From Pseudomonadota bacterium (lineage in GTDB: Bacteria > Pseudomonadota > Alphaproteobacteria > Rhizobiales > Kaistiaceae): a stretch of 23,813 nucleotides of DNA. Position 1 is the stretch's first letter. Each line of letters begins with the position of its first letter. The notes under the pieces were generated by a model. The model had not been told where the DNA came from. It made no database searches and saw nothing but the letters and a program-made list of their open reading frames with translations. The stretch covers positions 1 to 23,813 of the forward strand of contig JAEZEN010000132.1 of NCBI GenBank assembly GCA_023433185.1. The letters are read 5' to 3'. The translations under genes and the position numbers were made by a program. Shown here in pieces: positions 8,160 to 16,010 of this stretch.

Positions 8160-11100
8160 TCATTGGTTCTGGCCGCCGAGCACGCCCTTGATCAGGTCCT
8201 CGACGGCCTGCTGCTGCTGGTTCTTGGCGTTGTCCTTCTTCCGGTTGTTGTTGTTCTTCTTGCCGCCCTTGCCGTCGTCCTGCGGCTGTTCGGCGACGGG
8301 TGCGGGCTGCGGCTGGCTTTCCTGGGACTTCTTGCCGCCCCCGCCGCCCTGGCCCCCGCCGCCCTGGCCCTTGCCGGTATCGCCGCCGAGAATGCCGCCG
8401 AGATTGCCGAGGCCCTGGCCGCCGAGCAGCCCGCCGCCGTTCTGCTCGATCGTGTTGATCGCGCCCTGGGGATTCTGGAGGATGCCCTGGATGTCGGGAT
8501 AGATCTTGGGCCTCGACAACGGGCCTTCGATGAGCACCGGGGCGGCGAAGTCCTGGAGCTTGCCACCCTTGCCGGCGACCTTCGCGGCGAGCCGGTAGCT
8601 GACCGTCTCCGCCGGCAGATCGATGGTGCCGGCGCCGGCGAGTTGGAACTGCGGCCCGGCCATGATCAGGTCGTTATTGGTGACGATCCCCTTGTCGACC
8701 GCGAAGGTCGCGCCGACCTGCGTGAACGCGGTCTTGTCGTTCGACGGCTGCCAGCCGAGCAGCGCGTTGACCGACAGCGTCTGGAGCATCTTCGGAATGT
8801 CCACGCCGAGGATGGCGCCGTTCTGGATGTCCATGCTGCCCTTGCCCGAGAGCGCGCGGGTCAGCGCGGCGGTCGATTTGCCGCTCGCCTGGAGGTTGAA
8901 GGCGAAGTTGCCCTTTCCCTCGATACGGCTGAAGCCCATCGCATCGGTCAGGAACGCAAGGGCGTCGACGCCGGCCAGCCGGAAGCTCGCGCCCACCGCG
9001 GGCGTCTGCGACGCGCCGTCGACGGCGATGGCGCCGGTGCCCGAGCCGGAATAGAGGGCCATCTCGGTGAGGTTCGCATCGAGCCGGCCGTCGGCGATCT
9101 TCACGGTGAGGGCCGAGGGACCGATCTTGATGTCGTTGGCGATGATCGACTGGGCCCTGAGGTTGAGGTTGGCATCCATCGCCTTGAGGCCGGAGAAGTC
9201 GATCGGCGTGTCGCCGCCGCCCCCGCCGCTACCGCCGCCCGAGCCACCCCCGCCGCCTCCGCCGGAGCCTGCCGCGCCGCCCCGGGCCGCGGCGAGGTAC
9301 GGGGAGATGTCGAGCAGTTCCATGGCGAGCCCGGCGGCGAGCGTCGGCTTGCCGCCGAAGCTGAACTTGCCGGTGCCGACGCCCTTGGACTTGTCGAGGG
9401 TGAAAGCGGCATTGTCGAAGGAGAAGGCGTCGGCCGTCAGCTTCACGTCGCCGGCGATCGAGAACTGGCGAAGGCCGCGGCCGGCCTCCATCGGCTGGCC
9501 TATCCAGCCGAGCAGGTCGCGGAGCGAGCCGGTGGAGAGGGTGATGCGTCCGGCGCCGAGCCCGTCGAGGCTCGCGGAGCCCTCGAAACCGACATTCACG
9601 CGGTCCGACTGGGCGTTGAACGTGACCGGCACGTCGCGGCCGAGCAGCAGCGGCCGGCCGTCGACGGTGGCGGCCACGGCGAAGCGGGTACCGCGCCAAG
9701 TCACCGCGCCTTCGGCCGACATCGGCGCGGTCAGCGACTGGAAGCGCGTCGTGATGTCGATGTCCTCCAGCGTGTTGGCGGAGGCATCGCCGCCGACCAT
9801 GTCGGCGAGGTCGAGGCCGGTGACGCGGGCGTTGCTCAGCGTCACCGCGCCGCTCGCCTGGAGGTTCGAGGCGAGCGCGATGTTGTCGGCGCCCTTGGTC
9901 GAGAACTGAACGTCGAAGCCGCCCGTGCCGGTGACCGGCGCAGACTGGCCGGCCAGTGCGAGGACGGCCGGAAGGTCGACGCCGTTCATCTTCACCGCGC
10001 CCGAAATAGCGGGCTCCGCGGTGCGGGCGTCGATCACGACATTGCCGGAGCCCGGCGCACCGTTGATCTCGACGGAGCGGATGCCCGCCTCCAGGACGCT
10101 GTCGGCGAGCCTCACATCCAGTCCGAGGTTGCGCACCGCCATGTCCCCCGAGACGAGTTCCTCGACGGTGATGTCGACATTGGCATCGAGGAGGCCGAGC
10201 ATGGACAGGTCGATCGGCTCGCTGCCAGCGGTCCCGCCTCCTGCCCCGCCGCCTTCGCGGGCGGGCGGCGAGAAGCTGTCGAGATCGACCCTGCCGAGCG
10301 CGAGCTTCATGCCGACGCCGGGCCGGGCGCGGTCATAGGCGGCCCGGAAGCCGCCCGACACCGGCACCGCGCCCAGCGTGCCGGCGAAGGACTCGACCAG
10401 AATGTCGCTGCCGGTTGCCACCAGCTTGCCGTCGAGGGCGAAGCCGCCGAAGCCCGGGGCATCGGGAAGGGGGGCGACGGCCGCGAGGAACCTCTGGAGG
10501 GAGTCGCCCCTGGCGTTCCAGGTCCCGGCGAAGAGCTGGTCGCCGTCGAAGGCGGTGCCGGCGAGGGTGGCGCTGCCGCCGTCGTTGGAGATCGTCAGGT
10601 CGACGGGGATGCGCTCGAACCGGTCGGCGCTCTCGCGTTCGCCGACCTTGAGGGCGATCTTCTGCTCGACGCCGAGGTAGCGGAACGTGCCGGCGACCGA
10701 ACCGGGGCCGGTGATCTGCGGCATGTCAAGGGTGAGGTTGACGCCGTCGATCGCCTCTTCGGTGCCGCTCCGGCGGTCGCGATAGACGAAGCTGCCGTCG
10801 ACGATGGTGACGCGATCGATCGAGAGCCGGTCGAGGCCGGTGATGACCTCCGCGGTCGCCTCCGGCACCGCCGGCTCGCTGGCGATCAGGTCCGCGATGC
10901 TCTCCTGCGCCGAGGCGGGCGGCGGCCCGCCCCAGTTGCTGTTGCCGTTCTCGTCGTATTCGAGAACGATGCGCGGCCGCTCGATGGTCAGCGCGTTGAT
11001 CTCGACATTGCCGCCGATCAGCGGCAGGAGGCTCAGCCCGAAGGACACGGAATCGACGGCAAAGGCCTCGCCCTCGCCGGTCAGGCCGCCGAGGCCGACG

Positions 11101-11300
11101 CTGCTCGCCGAGAGGCGCGCGGTGGGGAGCACGCTGATCGAGATCGGCCCGTCGATCCGCACGTCCCGGCCGGTCGCCTCCTCGAGCCGCGTCACCAGTT
11201 CGGCCCGCACCGTCTCCGAAGGGATGAACATCGGCAGGGCGAAGAGCCCGCCGACGATCAGCACGACGACGACGGCGAGGCCGATCAGGATCTTCTTCAT
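8160..11300 (-). CDS. AsmA family outer-membrane biogenesis protein
   Basis: A 1046-residue envelope protein. It has a short basic N-terminus, one strong membrane helix (residues 4-24), and the AsmA opening ([20 protein letters not shown], then [20 protein letters not shown]). It ends in the C-terminal AsmA block ([18 protein letters not shown], then the [20 protein letters not shown] region). AsmA-like proteins are beta-rich, anchored in the inner membrane, and implicated in lipid transport to and homeostasis of the outer membrane. Residues about 360-500 and 697-840 look like two copies of one module, each behind a Gly-rich linker (348-358 and 674-696). The tail (about 975-1032) is rich in Gly, Lys, Gln and Asn. 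GGAGG lies about 9 bases before the ATG at 11300. It is longer than E. coli AsmA (about 617 residues). Confidence 0.88.
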   Translation of the reverse strand: MKKILIGLAVVVVLIVGGLFALPMFIPSETVRAELVTRLEEATGRDVRIDGPISISVLPTARLSASSVGLGGLTGEGEAFAVDSVSFGLSLLPLIGGNVEINALTIERPRIVLEYDENGNSNWGGPPPASAQESIADLIASEPAVPEATAEVITGLDRLSIDRVTIVDGSFVYRDRRSGTEEAIDGVNLTLDMPQITGPGSVAGTFRYLGVEQKIALKVGERESADRFERIPVDLTISNDGGSATLAGTAFDGDQLFAGTWNARGDSLQRFLAAVAPLPDAPGFGGFALDGKLVATGSDILVESFAGTLGAVPVSGGFRAAYDRARPGVGMKLALGRVDLDSFSPPAREGGGAGGGTAGSEPIDLSMLGLLDANVDITVEELVSGDMAVRNLGLDVRLADSVLEAGIRSVEINGAPGSGNVVIDARTAEPAISGAVKMNGVDLPAVLALAGQSAPVTGTGGFDVQFSTKGADNIALASNLQASGAVTLSNARVTGLDLADMVGGDASANTLEDIDITTRFQSLTAPMSAEGAVTWRGTRFAVAATVDGRPLLLGRDVPVTFNAQSDRVNVGFEGSASLDGLGAGRITLSTGSLRDLLGWIGQPMEAGRGLRQFSIAGDVKLTADAFSFDNAAFTLDKSKGVGTGKFSFGGKPTLAAGLAMELLDISPYLAAARGGAAGSGGGGGGGSGGGSGGGGGDTPIDFSGLKAMDANLNLRAQSIIANDIKIGPSALTVKIADGRLDANLTEMALYSGSGTGAIAVDGASQTPAVGASFRLAGVDALAFLTDAMGFSRIEGKGNFAFNLQASGKSTAALTRALSGKGSMDIQNGAILGVDIPKMLQTLSVNALLGWQPSNDKTAFTQVGATFAVDKGIVTNNDLIMAGPQFQLAGAGTIDLPAETVSYRLAAKVAGKGGKLQDFAAPVLIEGPLSRPKIYPDIQGILQNPQGAINTIEQNGGGLLGGQGLGNLGGILGGDTGKGQGGGGQGGGGGKKSQESQPQPAPVAEQPQDDGKGGKKNNNNRKKDNAKNQQQQAVEDLIKGVLGGQNQ
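9213..9281 (-). repeat. Gly/Ser low-complexity linker inside AsmA gene
   Basis: A run of (GCC/ACC)-type triplets on the + strand encodes about 23 residues that are almost all Gly with occasional Ser (residues 674-696). It is likely a flexible linker between AsmA modules and prone to length variation between strains by slippage. Confidence 0.8.
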
Positions 11301-11469
11301 GGGGGCTGCCTCCGGGCCGGCGAATACTCCGAATCACGAATTATTGCAGGCCATTGCAGCAGAGTCGTGGCACGCAGAGGCTGCCCGCCCGGCGTGCGAG
11401 CCGTGGTGCGTGACTTCGCGCCCCGGTTCCACTAACAAACGGCGTCCCTCGAACCGGCCGCGACGTCCC
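11301..11469. promoter_or_regulatory. Divergent intergenic region, AsmA / glyS
   Basis: 169 bases between divergent starts. It contains the most AT-rich patch of the neighbourhood (about 11323-11347), with TAAT- and TATT-like sequences that could be -10 elements for the reverse-strand AsmA gene. Within it the heptamer ATTGCAG occurs twice, at 11343-11349 and 11353-11359, ten bases apart. A perfect 7-bp inverted repeat, CCGGTTC (11423-11429) with GAACCGG (11451-11457), lies just before glyS and could fold in its leader. No promoter boxes are certain. Confidence 0.4.
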
Positions 11470-13797
11470 ATGCCTGACCTGCTTCTCGAACTGTTCTCCG
11501 AAGAAATCCCGGCGCGCATGCAGCGCAGGGCAGCGGAAGACCTGCGCAAGCTCGTCACCGATGCGCTGGTCGAGGCCGGCCTCGTCTACGAGGGCGCCAA
11601 GGCCTTCGCCACGCCGCGCCGCCTGGCGCTGACCGTCCACGGCCTGCCGCCGCGCTCGCCGGACCGGCGCGAGGAGCGGAAGGGGCCGCGGGTCGGCGCA
11701 CCGGAGAAGGCGCTGGAAGGCTTCCTCAAGGCTGCCGGGCTCTCGTCGATCGACCAGGCGAAGGTCCAGCCCGACAAGAAGGGCGACTTCTACGTCGCCG
11801 TCCTCGAGAAGCCGGGCCGCACGGCCGAGGAGGTGATCGCCGAGATCGTCCCCGCCGTCGTGCGCGCCTTCCCGTGGCCCAAGTCGATGCGATGGGGCGC
11901 GGCCTCGGCGCAGCCGGGCAGCCTCTCCTGGGTGCGGCCGCTGCATTCGATCCTCTGCGTCTTCGGGCCGGAGACCAGCGACACCGAGGTGGTGCGTTTC
12001 GCGGTCGACGGAATCGAGTCCGGCGACATCACCCGCGGCCACCGTTTCATGGCGCCGGGCGAGATCACGGTGCGCCGCTTCGACGACTATGCGCCGAAGC
12101 TCGAAAAGGCGAAGGTCGTCCTCGACGCCGACCGTCGGAAGGCGATCATCCTCGCCGACGCCCGCGACCGGGCGCTGGCGCTCGGGCTCGAACTGGTCGA
12201 GGACGAGGCGCTGCTCGAGGAGGTCGCCGGGCTGGTCGAATGGCCGGTGGTGCTGATCGGGTCGTTCGACGAGGCGTTCCTCGAAATCCCGCCGGAAGTG
12301 ATCCGCACGACGATCCGCGCCAACCAGAAGTGCTTCGTTCTGCGATCGCCTGAAGGTGGCCTTTCCAACCGCTTCGTGCTGGTCGCCAACATCGAGGCGC
12401 CGGACGGCGGCGCGGCGATCGTCGCCGGCAACGAGCGGGTCATCCGGGCGCGGCTTTCGGACGCGCGGCACTTCTACGACACCGACCGCCGCGACCTGCC
12501 GGGCCACGACACGCCGGAGTTCAGGGCGGCGGCCGAGCGCCTCAGGCTGGACCTTCGGAAGCCGCTCGACCAGCGCATGGCGAAGCTCGCCGCGACCAAC
12601 GTCGTCTTCCACGAGAAGCTCGGCACCCAGGGCGAGCGCGTCGAACGCATCGTCCGGCTCGCCGGCGAGATCGCCGACGTCGTGTCGGAGGCGCCCGGCT
12701 TCCGGGCGAAGGTCGAGCGCGCGGCGACGCTGGCCAAAGCCGACCTCACCACCGAGATGGTCGGCGAGTTCCCCGAGTTGCAGGGCCTGATGGGACGCTA
12801 CTACGCCACCGCCCAGGGCGAGGACGCCGCGGTCGCGGCGGCGATCGAGGACCACTACAAGCCGCTCGGCCCCTCCGACCGGGTGCCGACGGATCTCGTT
12901 TCGGTCTGCGTCGCGCTTGCCGACAAGCTCGACCTGCTGGTCGGCTTCTGGGCGATCGACGAGAAGCCCACCGGCAGCAAGGACCCCTACGCGCTCCGCC
13001 GCGCGGCGCTCGGCGTCATCCGGATCGTACTGGAGAACGGGCTGCGCCTGCCGCTGACCGGACACCTGTTGAGCGCGGCAAAGCAGGTCGTCGACCAGCG
13101 CTACTATGCGGGGGAGGCGGATGGCCTTGCTGCCGAGCCCGGACAGGCGCCGGTCGTCGTCCCGGTCGACGTGCTCGCCCAGGCCGAGCTGCGCTTGACC
13201 GAGAGCGTGAGGGCGCTCCAGGGCGCGTCTGAATTCGTCCCCGGCTATCGGCCGCTGGGCGAGCATATCGGGCAAGACCTCCTCGCCTTTATCGCCGACC
13301 GCCTGAAGGTGCAGCTCCGTGAGCAGGGCGCGCGGCATGACCTCGTCGACGCTGTGCTGTCGCTCGGGCAGCAGGACGACCTGCTGCTGATCGTGCGCCG
13401 CGTCGAGGCGCTGGGCCGGTTCCTCGAGACCGAGGACGGCCGCTCGCTGCTCGCCGGCACCAAGCGCGCCAGCAACATCCTTCGCGAGGAGGAGAAGAAG
13501 TCGGGTGGCGCCTTCGCCGGCGACGTCGACCCGGTGCTGCTCCACGCGGCGGAGGAGCGCACGCTGTTCGAGGCGGTGGGCGCTGCGACCGGGGCCGCCG
13601 AGGCGGCCGTGGCGATCGAGGACTATGACGGCGCGATGCGGGCGCTGGCGGGGCTCCGCGGGCCGGTCGACACCTTCTTCGAAGAGGTGCGCGTCAATGA
13701 CGACGATCCGGCGGTGCGCGAGAACCGCCTTCGCCTCCTCAACCGGATCCGCGCGGCGACGCTCGCCGTGGCGGACTTCTCAAAGATCGAGGGATAG
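11470..13797 (+). CDS. glyS: Glycine--tRNA ligase beta subunit
   Basis: Beta chain of the bacterial alpha2beta2 glycyl-tRNA synthetase, which charges tRNA-Gly; the beta subunit carries tRNA recognition while the alpha subunit (GlyQ) holds the catalytic core. The 775 residues begin with the classic [20 protein letters not shown] and include [10 protein letters not shown], the [20 protein letters not shown] and [12 protein letters not shown] blocks, [28 protein letters not shown] (about 505-519), and a C-terminal anticodon-binding region ending [19 protein letters not shown]. It is longer than E. coli GlyS (689 residues), partly through a segment after [15 protein letters not shown]. The ATG at 11470 is set by homology; the frame is open far upstream only as a shadow of the AsmA gene. 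No glyQ is present in the window. Confidence 0.96.
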   Translation: MPDLLLELFSEEIPARMQRRAAEDLRKLVTDALVEAGLVYEGAKAFATPRRLALTVHGLPPRSPDRREERKGPRVGAPEKALEGFLKAAGLSSIDQAKVQPDKKGDFYVAVLEKPGRTAEEVIAEIVPAVVRAFPWPKSMRWGAASAQPGSLSWVRPLHSILCVFGPETSDTEVVRFAVDGIESGDITRGHRFMAPGEITVRRFDDYAPKLEKAKVVLDADRRKAIILADARDRALALGLELVEDEALLEEVAGLVEWPVVLIGSFDEAFLEIPPEVIRTTIRANQKCFVLRSPEGGLSNRFVLVANIEAPDGGAAIVAGNERVIRARLSDARHFYDTDRRDLPGHDTPEFRAAAERLRLDLRKPLDQRMAKLAATNVVFHEKLGTQGERVERIVRLAGEIADVVSEAPGFRAKVERAATLAKADLTTEMVGEFPELQGLMGRYYATAQGEDAAVAAAIEDHYKPLGPSDRVPTDLVSVCVALADKLDLLVGFWAIDEKPTGSKDPYALRRAALGVIRIVLENGLRLPLTGHLLSAAKQVVDQRYYAGEADGLAAEPGQAPVVVPVDVLAQAELRLTESVRALQGASEFVPGYRPLGEHIGQDLLAFIADRLKVQLREQGARHDLVDAVLSLGQQDDLLLIVRRVEALGRFLETEDGRSLLAGTKRASNILREEEKKSGGAFAGDVDPVLLHAAEERTLFEAVGAATGAAEAAVAIEDYDGAMRALAGLRGPVDTFFEEVRVNDDDPAVRENRLRLLNRIRAATLAVADFSKIEG

Positions 13798-13799
13798 TC

Positions 13800-14186
13800 A
13801 TGGCCAGGAATGTGCCAGCCCCCACCACGGCCTATGCCCGGCAATCGGCGCTCTTCGGCATCGTCGTCGGGGTCGTGCTGATCCTTATCTGGGTCTACCG
13901 GATCGCGACCGGGGGCGTTCCCGAGCTCTATGACTCGCTCCTCCAGACCAAGCTCCATGTCGCCATCCAGTTCCTCACCGCGGCGGCCATGATCGTCTCG
14001 GGCTGGGCGCTGTGGGTGGGGCGGAGGTGGGCCTTCAAGGCGTTCATCCTCGCCAATGGCATGCTGCTGATCGCGGTGATCAACGCCATCTCGTGGTACG
14101 GGGACCGCGGCGAGATGGGCTTCGTCTACTTCTTCGTCGCGCTCGCGGTGGCGGCGGTGTTCTTCGTCATGCGGGCAGAGGAATAG
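13800..14186 (+). CDS. Small four-helix membrane protein, unrecognised family
   Basis: 128 residues with four hydrophobic helices at about 17-38, 52-72, 75-95 and 104-124. There is a short polar N-terminus and a two-acid tail (RAEE), which suggests both ends are on the same side of the membrane. I do not recognise a named family. The ATG at 13800 follows the glyS stop by only 2 bases, so it is probably translated from the same message. The helices contain few charged residues and no obvious catalytic motif, so a small integral scaffold, channel-like or stress-associated protein are all open. The strong hairpins after it support it being the end of the glyS transcript. Confidence 0.8.
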   Translation: MARNVPAPTTAYARQSALFGIVVGVVLILIWVYRIATGGVPELYDSLLQTKLHVAIQFLTAAAMIVSGWALWVGRRWAFKAFILANGMLLIAVINAISWYGDRGEMGFVYFFVALAVAAVFFVMRAEE

Positions 14187-14203
14187 AGGCACGGAAAGAG
14201 CGA

Positions 14204-14249
14204 GAACCGCCCCCCGTCCTTGGGCTGGGGAGCCGGAGGGGGGCGGTTC
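14204..14249. terminator. Strong GC hairpin after the glyS operon
   Basis: A perfect 12-bp inverted repeat: GAACCGCCCCCC (14204-14215) pairs with GGGGGGCGGTTC (14238-14249) around a 22-base loop that can itself fold (GGCT/AGCC). It sits between convergent genes ending at 14186 and 14282, so it could act on both transcripts. No T-tract follows on either strand, so a classical intrinsic terminator is not proven. Confidence 0.55.
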
Positions 14250-14254
14250 CGCCT

Positions 14255-14270
14255 CGGGACTTTAGTCCCG
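14255..14270. terminator. Second short hairpin in convergent gap
   Basis: CGGGACT (14255-14261) is complementary to AGTCCCG (14264-14270). It can form a 6-bp stem with a TTTA tetraloop, 5 bases beyond the larger hairpin and 11 bases from the end of the PRC-barrel gene. It may assist termination in the reverse direction. No T-tract. Confidence 0.4.
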
Positions 14271-14281
14271 ATCGCTTGCGA

Positions 14282-14683
14282 CTAGAGCCAGTAGGGCGGG
14301 GCGCCCCAGTAGCCGTAGATCGCGCTGTCACGGTTGGCGTCGGACTTCTCCCACCAGGCTTCGTCCCGGCCATATTTCGGCGCGCCGCGAAGCTGTTCGT
14401 CGGTCACGTTGACCTCGTAGCCGCCGAGATTGGTGTTGTAGGTGAGCACCGACCAGGGAAGCGGATAGGACTCTTCGCCGAGGCCGAGGAAGCCGCCGAA
14501 ATTCATCACCGCATAGGCGGCCTTGCCGGAGCGCTTGTCGAGCATGATGCGCTCGATATGGCCGACCTTGTCGCCATTGGAGCGATAGACGTTGGTGCCC
14601 TCGACCTTGTCGCTGGCGATCAGTTCGTGCGTCTCGCGATTCGAGACCTCGGCCGCCGCCACGTCACGGGTGTGGGTGTTCAT
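14282..14683 (-). CDS. PRC-barrel domain protein
   Basis: 133 residues. The PRC-barrel spans about 18-95: ETHELIASDKVEGTNVYRSN opens it, followed by GDKVGHIERIMLDKRSGKAA and YAVMNFGGFLGLGEESYPLP. The C-terminal extension is rich in Trp and Tyr (AWWEKSD, YGYWGAPPYWL). PRC-barrels are small beta-barrel adaptor domains found in photosynthetic reaction centre H chain, RimM and many alphaproteobacterial stress proteins; they are not enzymes by themselves. The ATG at 14683 is preceded by AGGAGAG at a good distance; the frame is open to 14827 but without family-like sequence. An EcfG-type promoter motif lies just upstream, pointing to general stress control. Soluble, with no signal peptide. Confidence 0.9.
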   Translation of the reverse strand: MNTHTRDVAAAEVSNRETHELIASDKVEGTNVYRSNGDKVGHIERIMLDKRSGKAAYAVMNFGGFLGLGEESYPLPWSVLTYNTNLGGYEVNVTDEQLRGAPKYGRDEAWWEKSDANRDSAIYGYWGAPPYWL

Positions 14684-14713
14684 GGGAAGCTCTCCTTCGT
14701 CTGTGACTGCTGA

Positions 14714-14738
14714 AACGGTGCGTGGAGAGGTTGGTTCC
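14714..14738 (-). promoter_or_regulatory. EcfG-type general stress promoter (GGAAC-N16-CGTT)
   Basis: Read on the reverse strand, GGAAC (14734-14738) is followed after exactly 16 bases by CGTT (14714-14717), 30 bases before the PRC-barrel ATG. This matches the consensus for the alphaproteobacterial extracytoplasmic sigma factor EcfG (GGAAC, 16-17 bases, CGTT), which runs the general stress response. A transcription start about 7 bases past CGTT would give a leader of roughly 24 bases containing the Shine-Dalgarno. Confidence 0.7.
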
Positions 14739-14838
14739 CGGTAACCAGGCGCAAAGCTTTTGCTGTGAAGCTCGGGCATGATCGGGCGCCCGGCGATTCG
14801 TCGCGGGGGCCTCGACCCACTCCACAAGGAACATGGAA

Positions 14839-14988
14839 ATGACCATCACCTTAGCCCACATCACGCCGATCCTGGCGCTCATCGGGGGCATCGTGATTTT
14901 GATCGCGCCGCGGATCCTCGCCTATATCGTGGCGATCTGGCTCATCATCTACGGCGTCATGGGCCTGTGGCCGAACCTGCTCGGCTGA
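14839..14988 (+). CDS. DUF3096 small membrane protein
   Basis: A 49-residue peptide (MTITLAHITPILALIGGIVI, then LIAPRILAYIVAIWLIIYGV and MGLWPNLLG) with two hydrophobic helices, about 8-24 and 27-44, around an Ala-Pro-Arg turn. This is the DUF3096 pattern: very small membrane proteins of unknown function found widely in Proteobacteria. AAGGA at 14826-14830 lies 8 bases before the ATG at 14839; an upstream in-frame ATG at 14833 is too close to it. The gene is divergent from the PRC-barrel gene and followed by the convergent lipid kinase gene 25 bases later. Its function is unknown. Confidence 0.85.
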   Translation: MTITLAHITPILALIGGIVILIAPRILAYIVAIWLIIYGVMGLWPNLLG

Positions 14989-15013
14989 CGGCCAGCGACC
15001 CGCTGCGGGCGGC

Positions 15014-15892
15014 TCAACGGCCGCCCGACGGGCGCTCCGGCACCAGTATCCTCAGAGGCTCGCTCTGCATCCCGATCACGATCTGACATCCGGCGGCCCT
15101 GGGGGTGTCGTCGTCGATCCGGAACGGAAGGTCGTGATCCAGGCGGAACGCGACATTGCGGCCGACCACGACGCGGACGGGTGGCGCGCTGGCCTCGGGG
15201 TCCATCAGCCATGCGAGCATGGCGGAGCGCCGGTCCTCTTCGAGAAGCACCACCGACACCGCGCCTTCAAGCCCCCCCGATCCGGGGGCGAGGGGAAGGC
15301 GAGGTCCGGAATGGCTGAAGCTCAGGACTTCCACCATCAGCCAGCGACCCGCCAGGGTCTCGCCATCGATCCATAGATCGACCGCTGCCGCTTCGCTTTC
15401 CGCCAGCGCGGCGGCAAAGGATTGCCGGCCGTTGGCGATCTTGCCGCGAACGCTGCGGTTGGGGGGTGTTTCGATGTCGATCGATGCCGCGAGGGCCCCG
15501 AAGCCGACGCCTTCGAGAAAGCTCGTCTCGCCGGGCGATCCCTCCACCTGCGCGACGTGAAACGCCTGCGCGATGACGGCGCCGGGAACGACGGCGTGCA
15601 GTCCGCCGCGGGGGATGCCGAGGCTCGTGGCGACATTGTTGGCGCCGCCGAGCGGCACGATGCCGATCGGCCGCCGGCGATCGCCCCCCTGCTTGGCGAC
15701 CTTGGCCACCGTTCCGTCGCCGCCGGCGACGATCAGCACGTCGAAATCCTGCGCGAGGCAGGCGGGAAAGGCGTCGTCCCGGGTGGAACAGTAGGAGACG
15801 TCGAGGCCCGTCGTGGCGAGGGCCGCGACGAGGTCGGCCCGGTCATGGTCGGCCTTGCCGGCATTGGGGTTGTGCAGGAGGAGGGCGCGCAT
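15014..15892 (-). CDS. Diacylglycerol kinase-family lipid kinase (YegS/BmrU-like)
   Basis: A 292-residue cytosolic protein with the DAGK catalytic domain at the N-terminus: HNPNAGKADH (7-16, nucleotide loop), VAGGDGTVAKVAKQ (55-68, the GGDGT signature) and IGIVPLGGANNVATSLGI (76-93). Family members phosphorylate diacylglycerol, sphingoid bases or other lipids with ATP. The usual PLGTxN motif is PLGGANN here, with Gly replacing Thr, but GGDGT is intact. The C-terminal half matches the beta-rich domain of the family, ending SEPLRILVPERP. The ATG at 15892 begins directly with the typical MRALLLHNPNAG, so the start is well supported. It is divergent from the sodium channel gene and convergent with DUF3096. 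Substrate unknown. Confidence 0.88.
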   Translation of the reverse strand: MRALLLHNPNAGKADHDRADLVAALATTGLDVSYCSTRDDAFPACLAQDFDVLIVAGGDGTVAKVAKQGGDRRRPIGIVPLGGANNVATSLGIPRGGLHAVVPGAVIAQAFHVAQVEGSPGETSFLEGVGFGALAASIDIETPPNRSVRGKIANGRQSFAAALAESEAAAVDLWIDGETLAGRWLMVEVLSFSHSGPRLPLAPGSGGLEGAVSVVLLEEDRRSAMLAWLMDPEASAPPVRVVVGRNVAFRLDHDLPFRIDDDTPRAAGCQIVIGMQSEPLRILVPERPSGGR

Positions 15893-16010
15893 GGCCCTTC
15901 AACGATTTCCGGCCGGAATGGGTCCTTGCGTCCGCGCGCGAGTCGGCTTGCTGCCTGCCCGCGCCATCGCTATCTGATCCACCCTGATGAAACACCGCAC
16001 GGGTGGGGCG

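Noticed and set aside
8136..11435. A 1099-codon open frame on the + strand opposite the AsmA gene
   Set aside because: Its sequence is Arg/Glu/Gly-rich without domain structure, while the reverse strand encodes a recognisable AsmA protein throughout. Long antisense frames are expected from strong third-position GC bias.
10804..11469. Upstream extension of the glyS frame
   Set aside because: It is antisense to the AsmA N-terminus; the standard GlyS N-terminus begins exactly at 11470.
11341..13545. A 734-codon reverse-strand open frame under glyS
   Set aside because: It lies antisense to the conserved glyS along its length and its composition is typical of shadow frames.
14684..14827. A longer start for the PRC-barrel protein
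   Set aside because: The extension would include the EcfG-type promoter and Shine-Dalgarno and has no PRC-like sequence.
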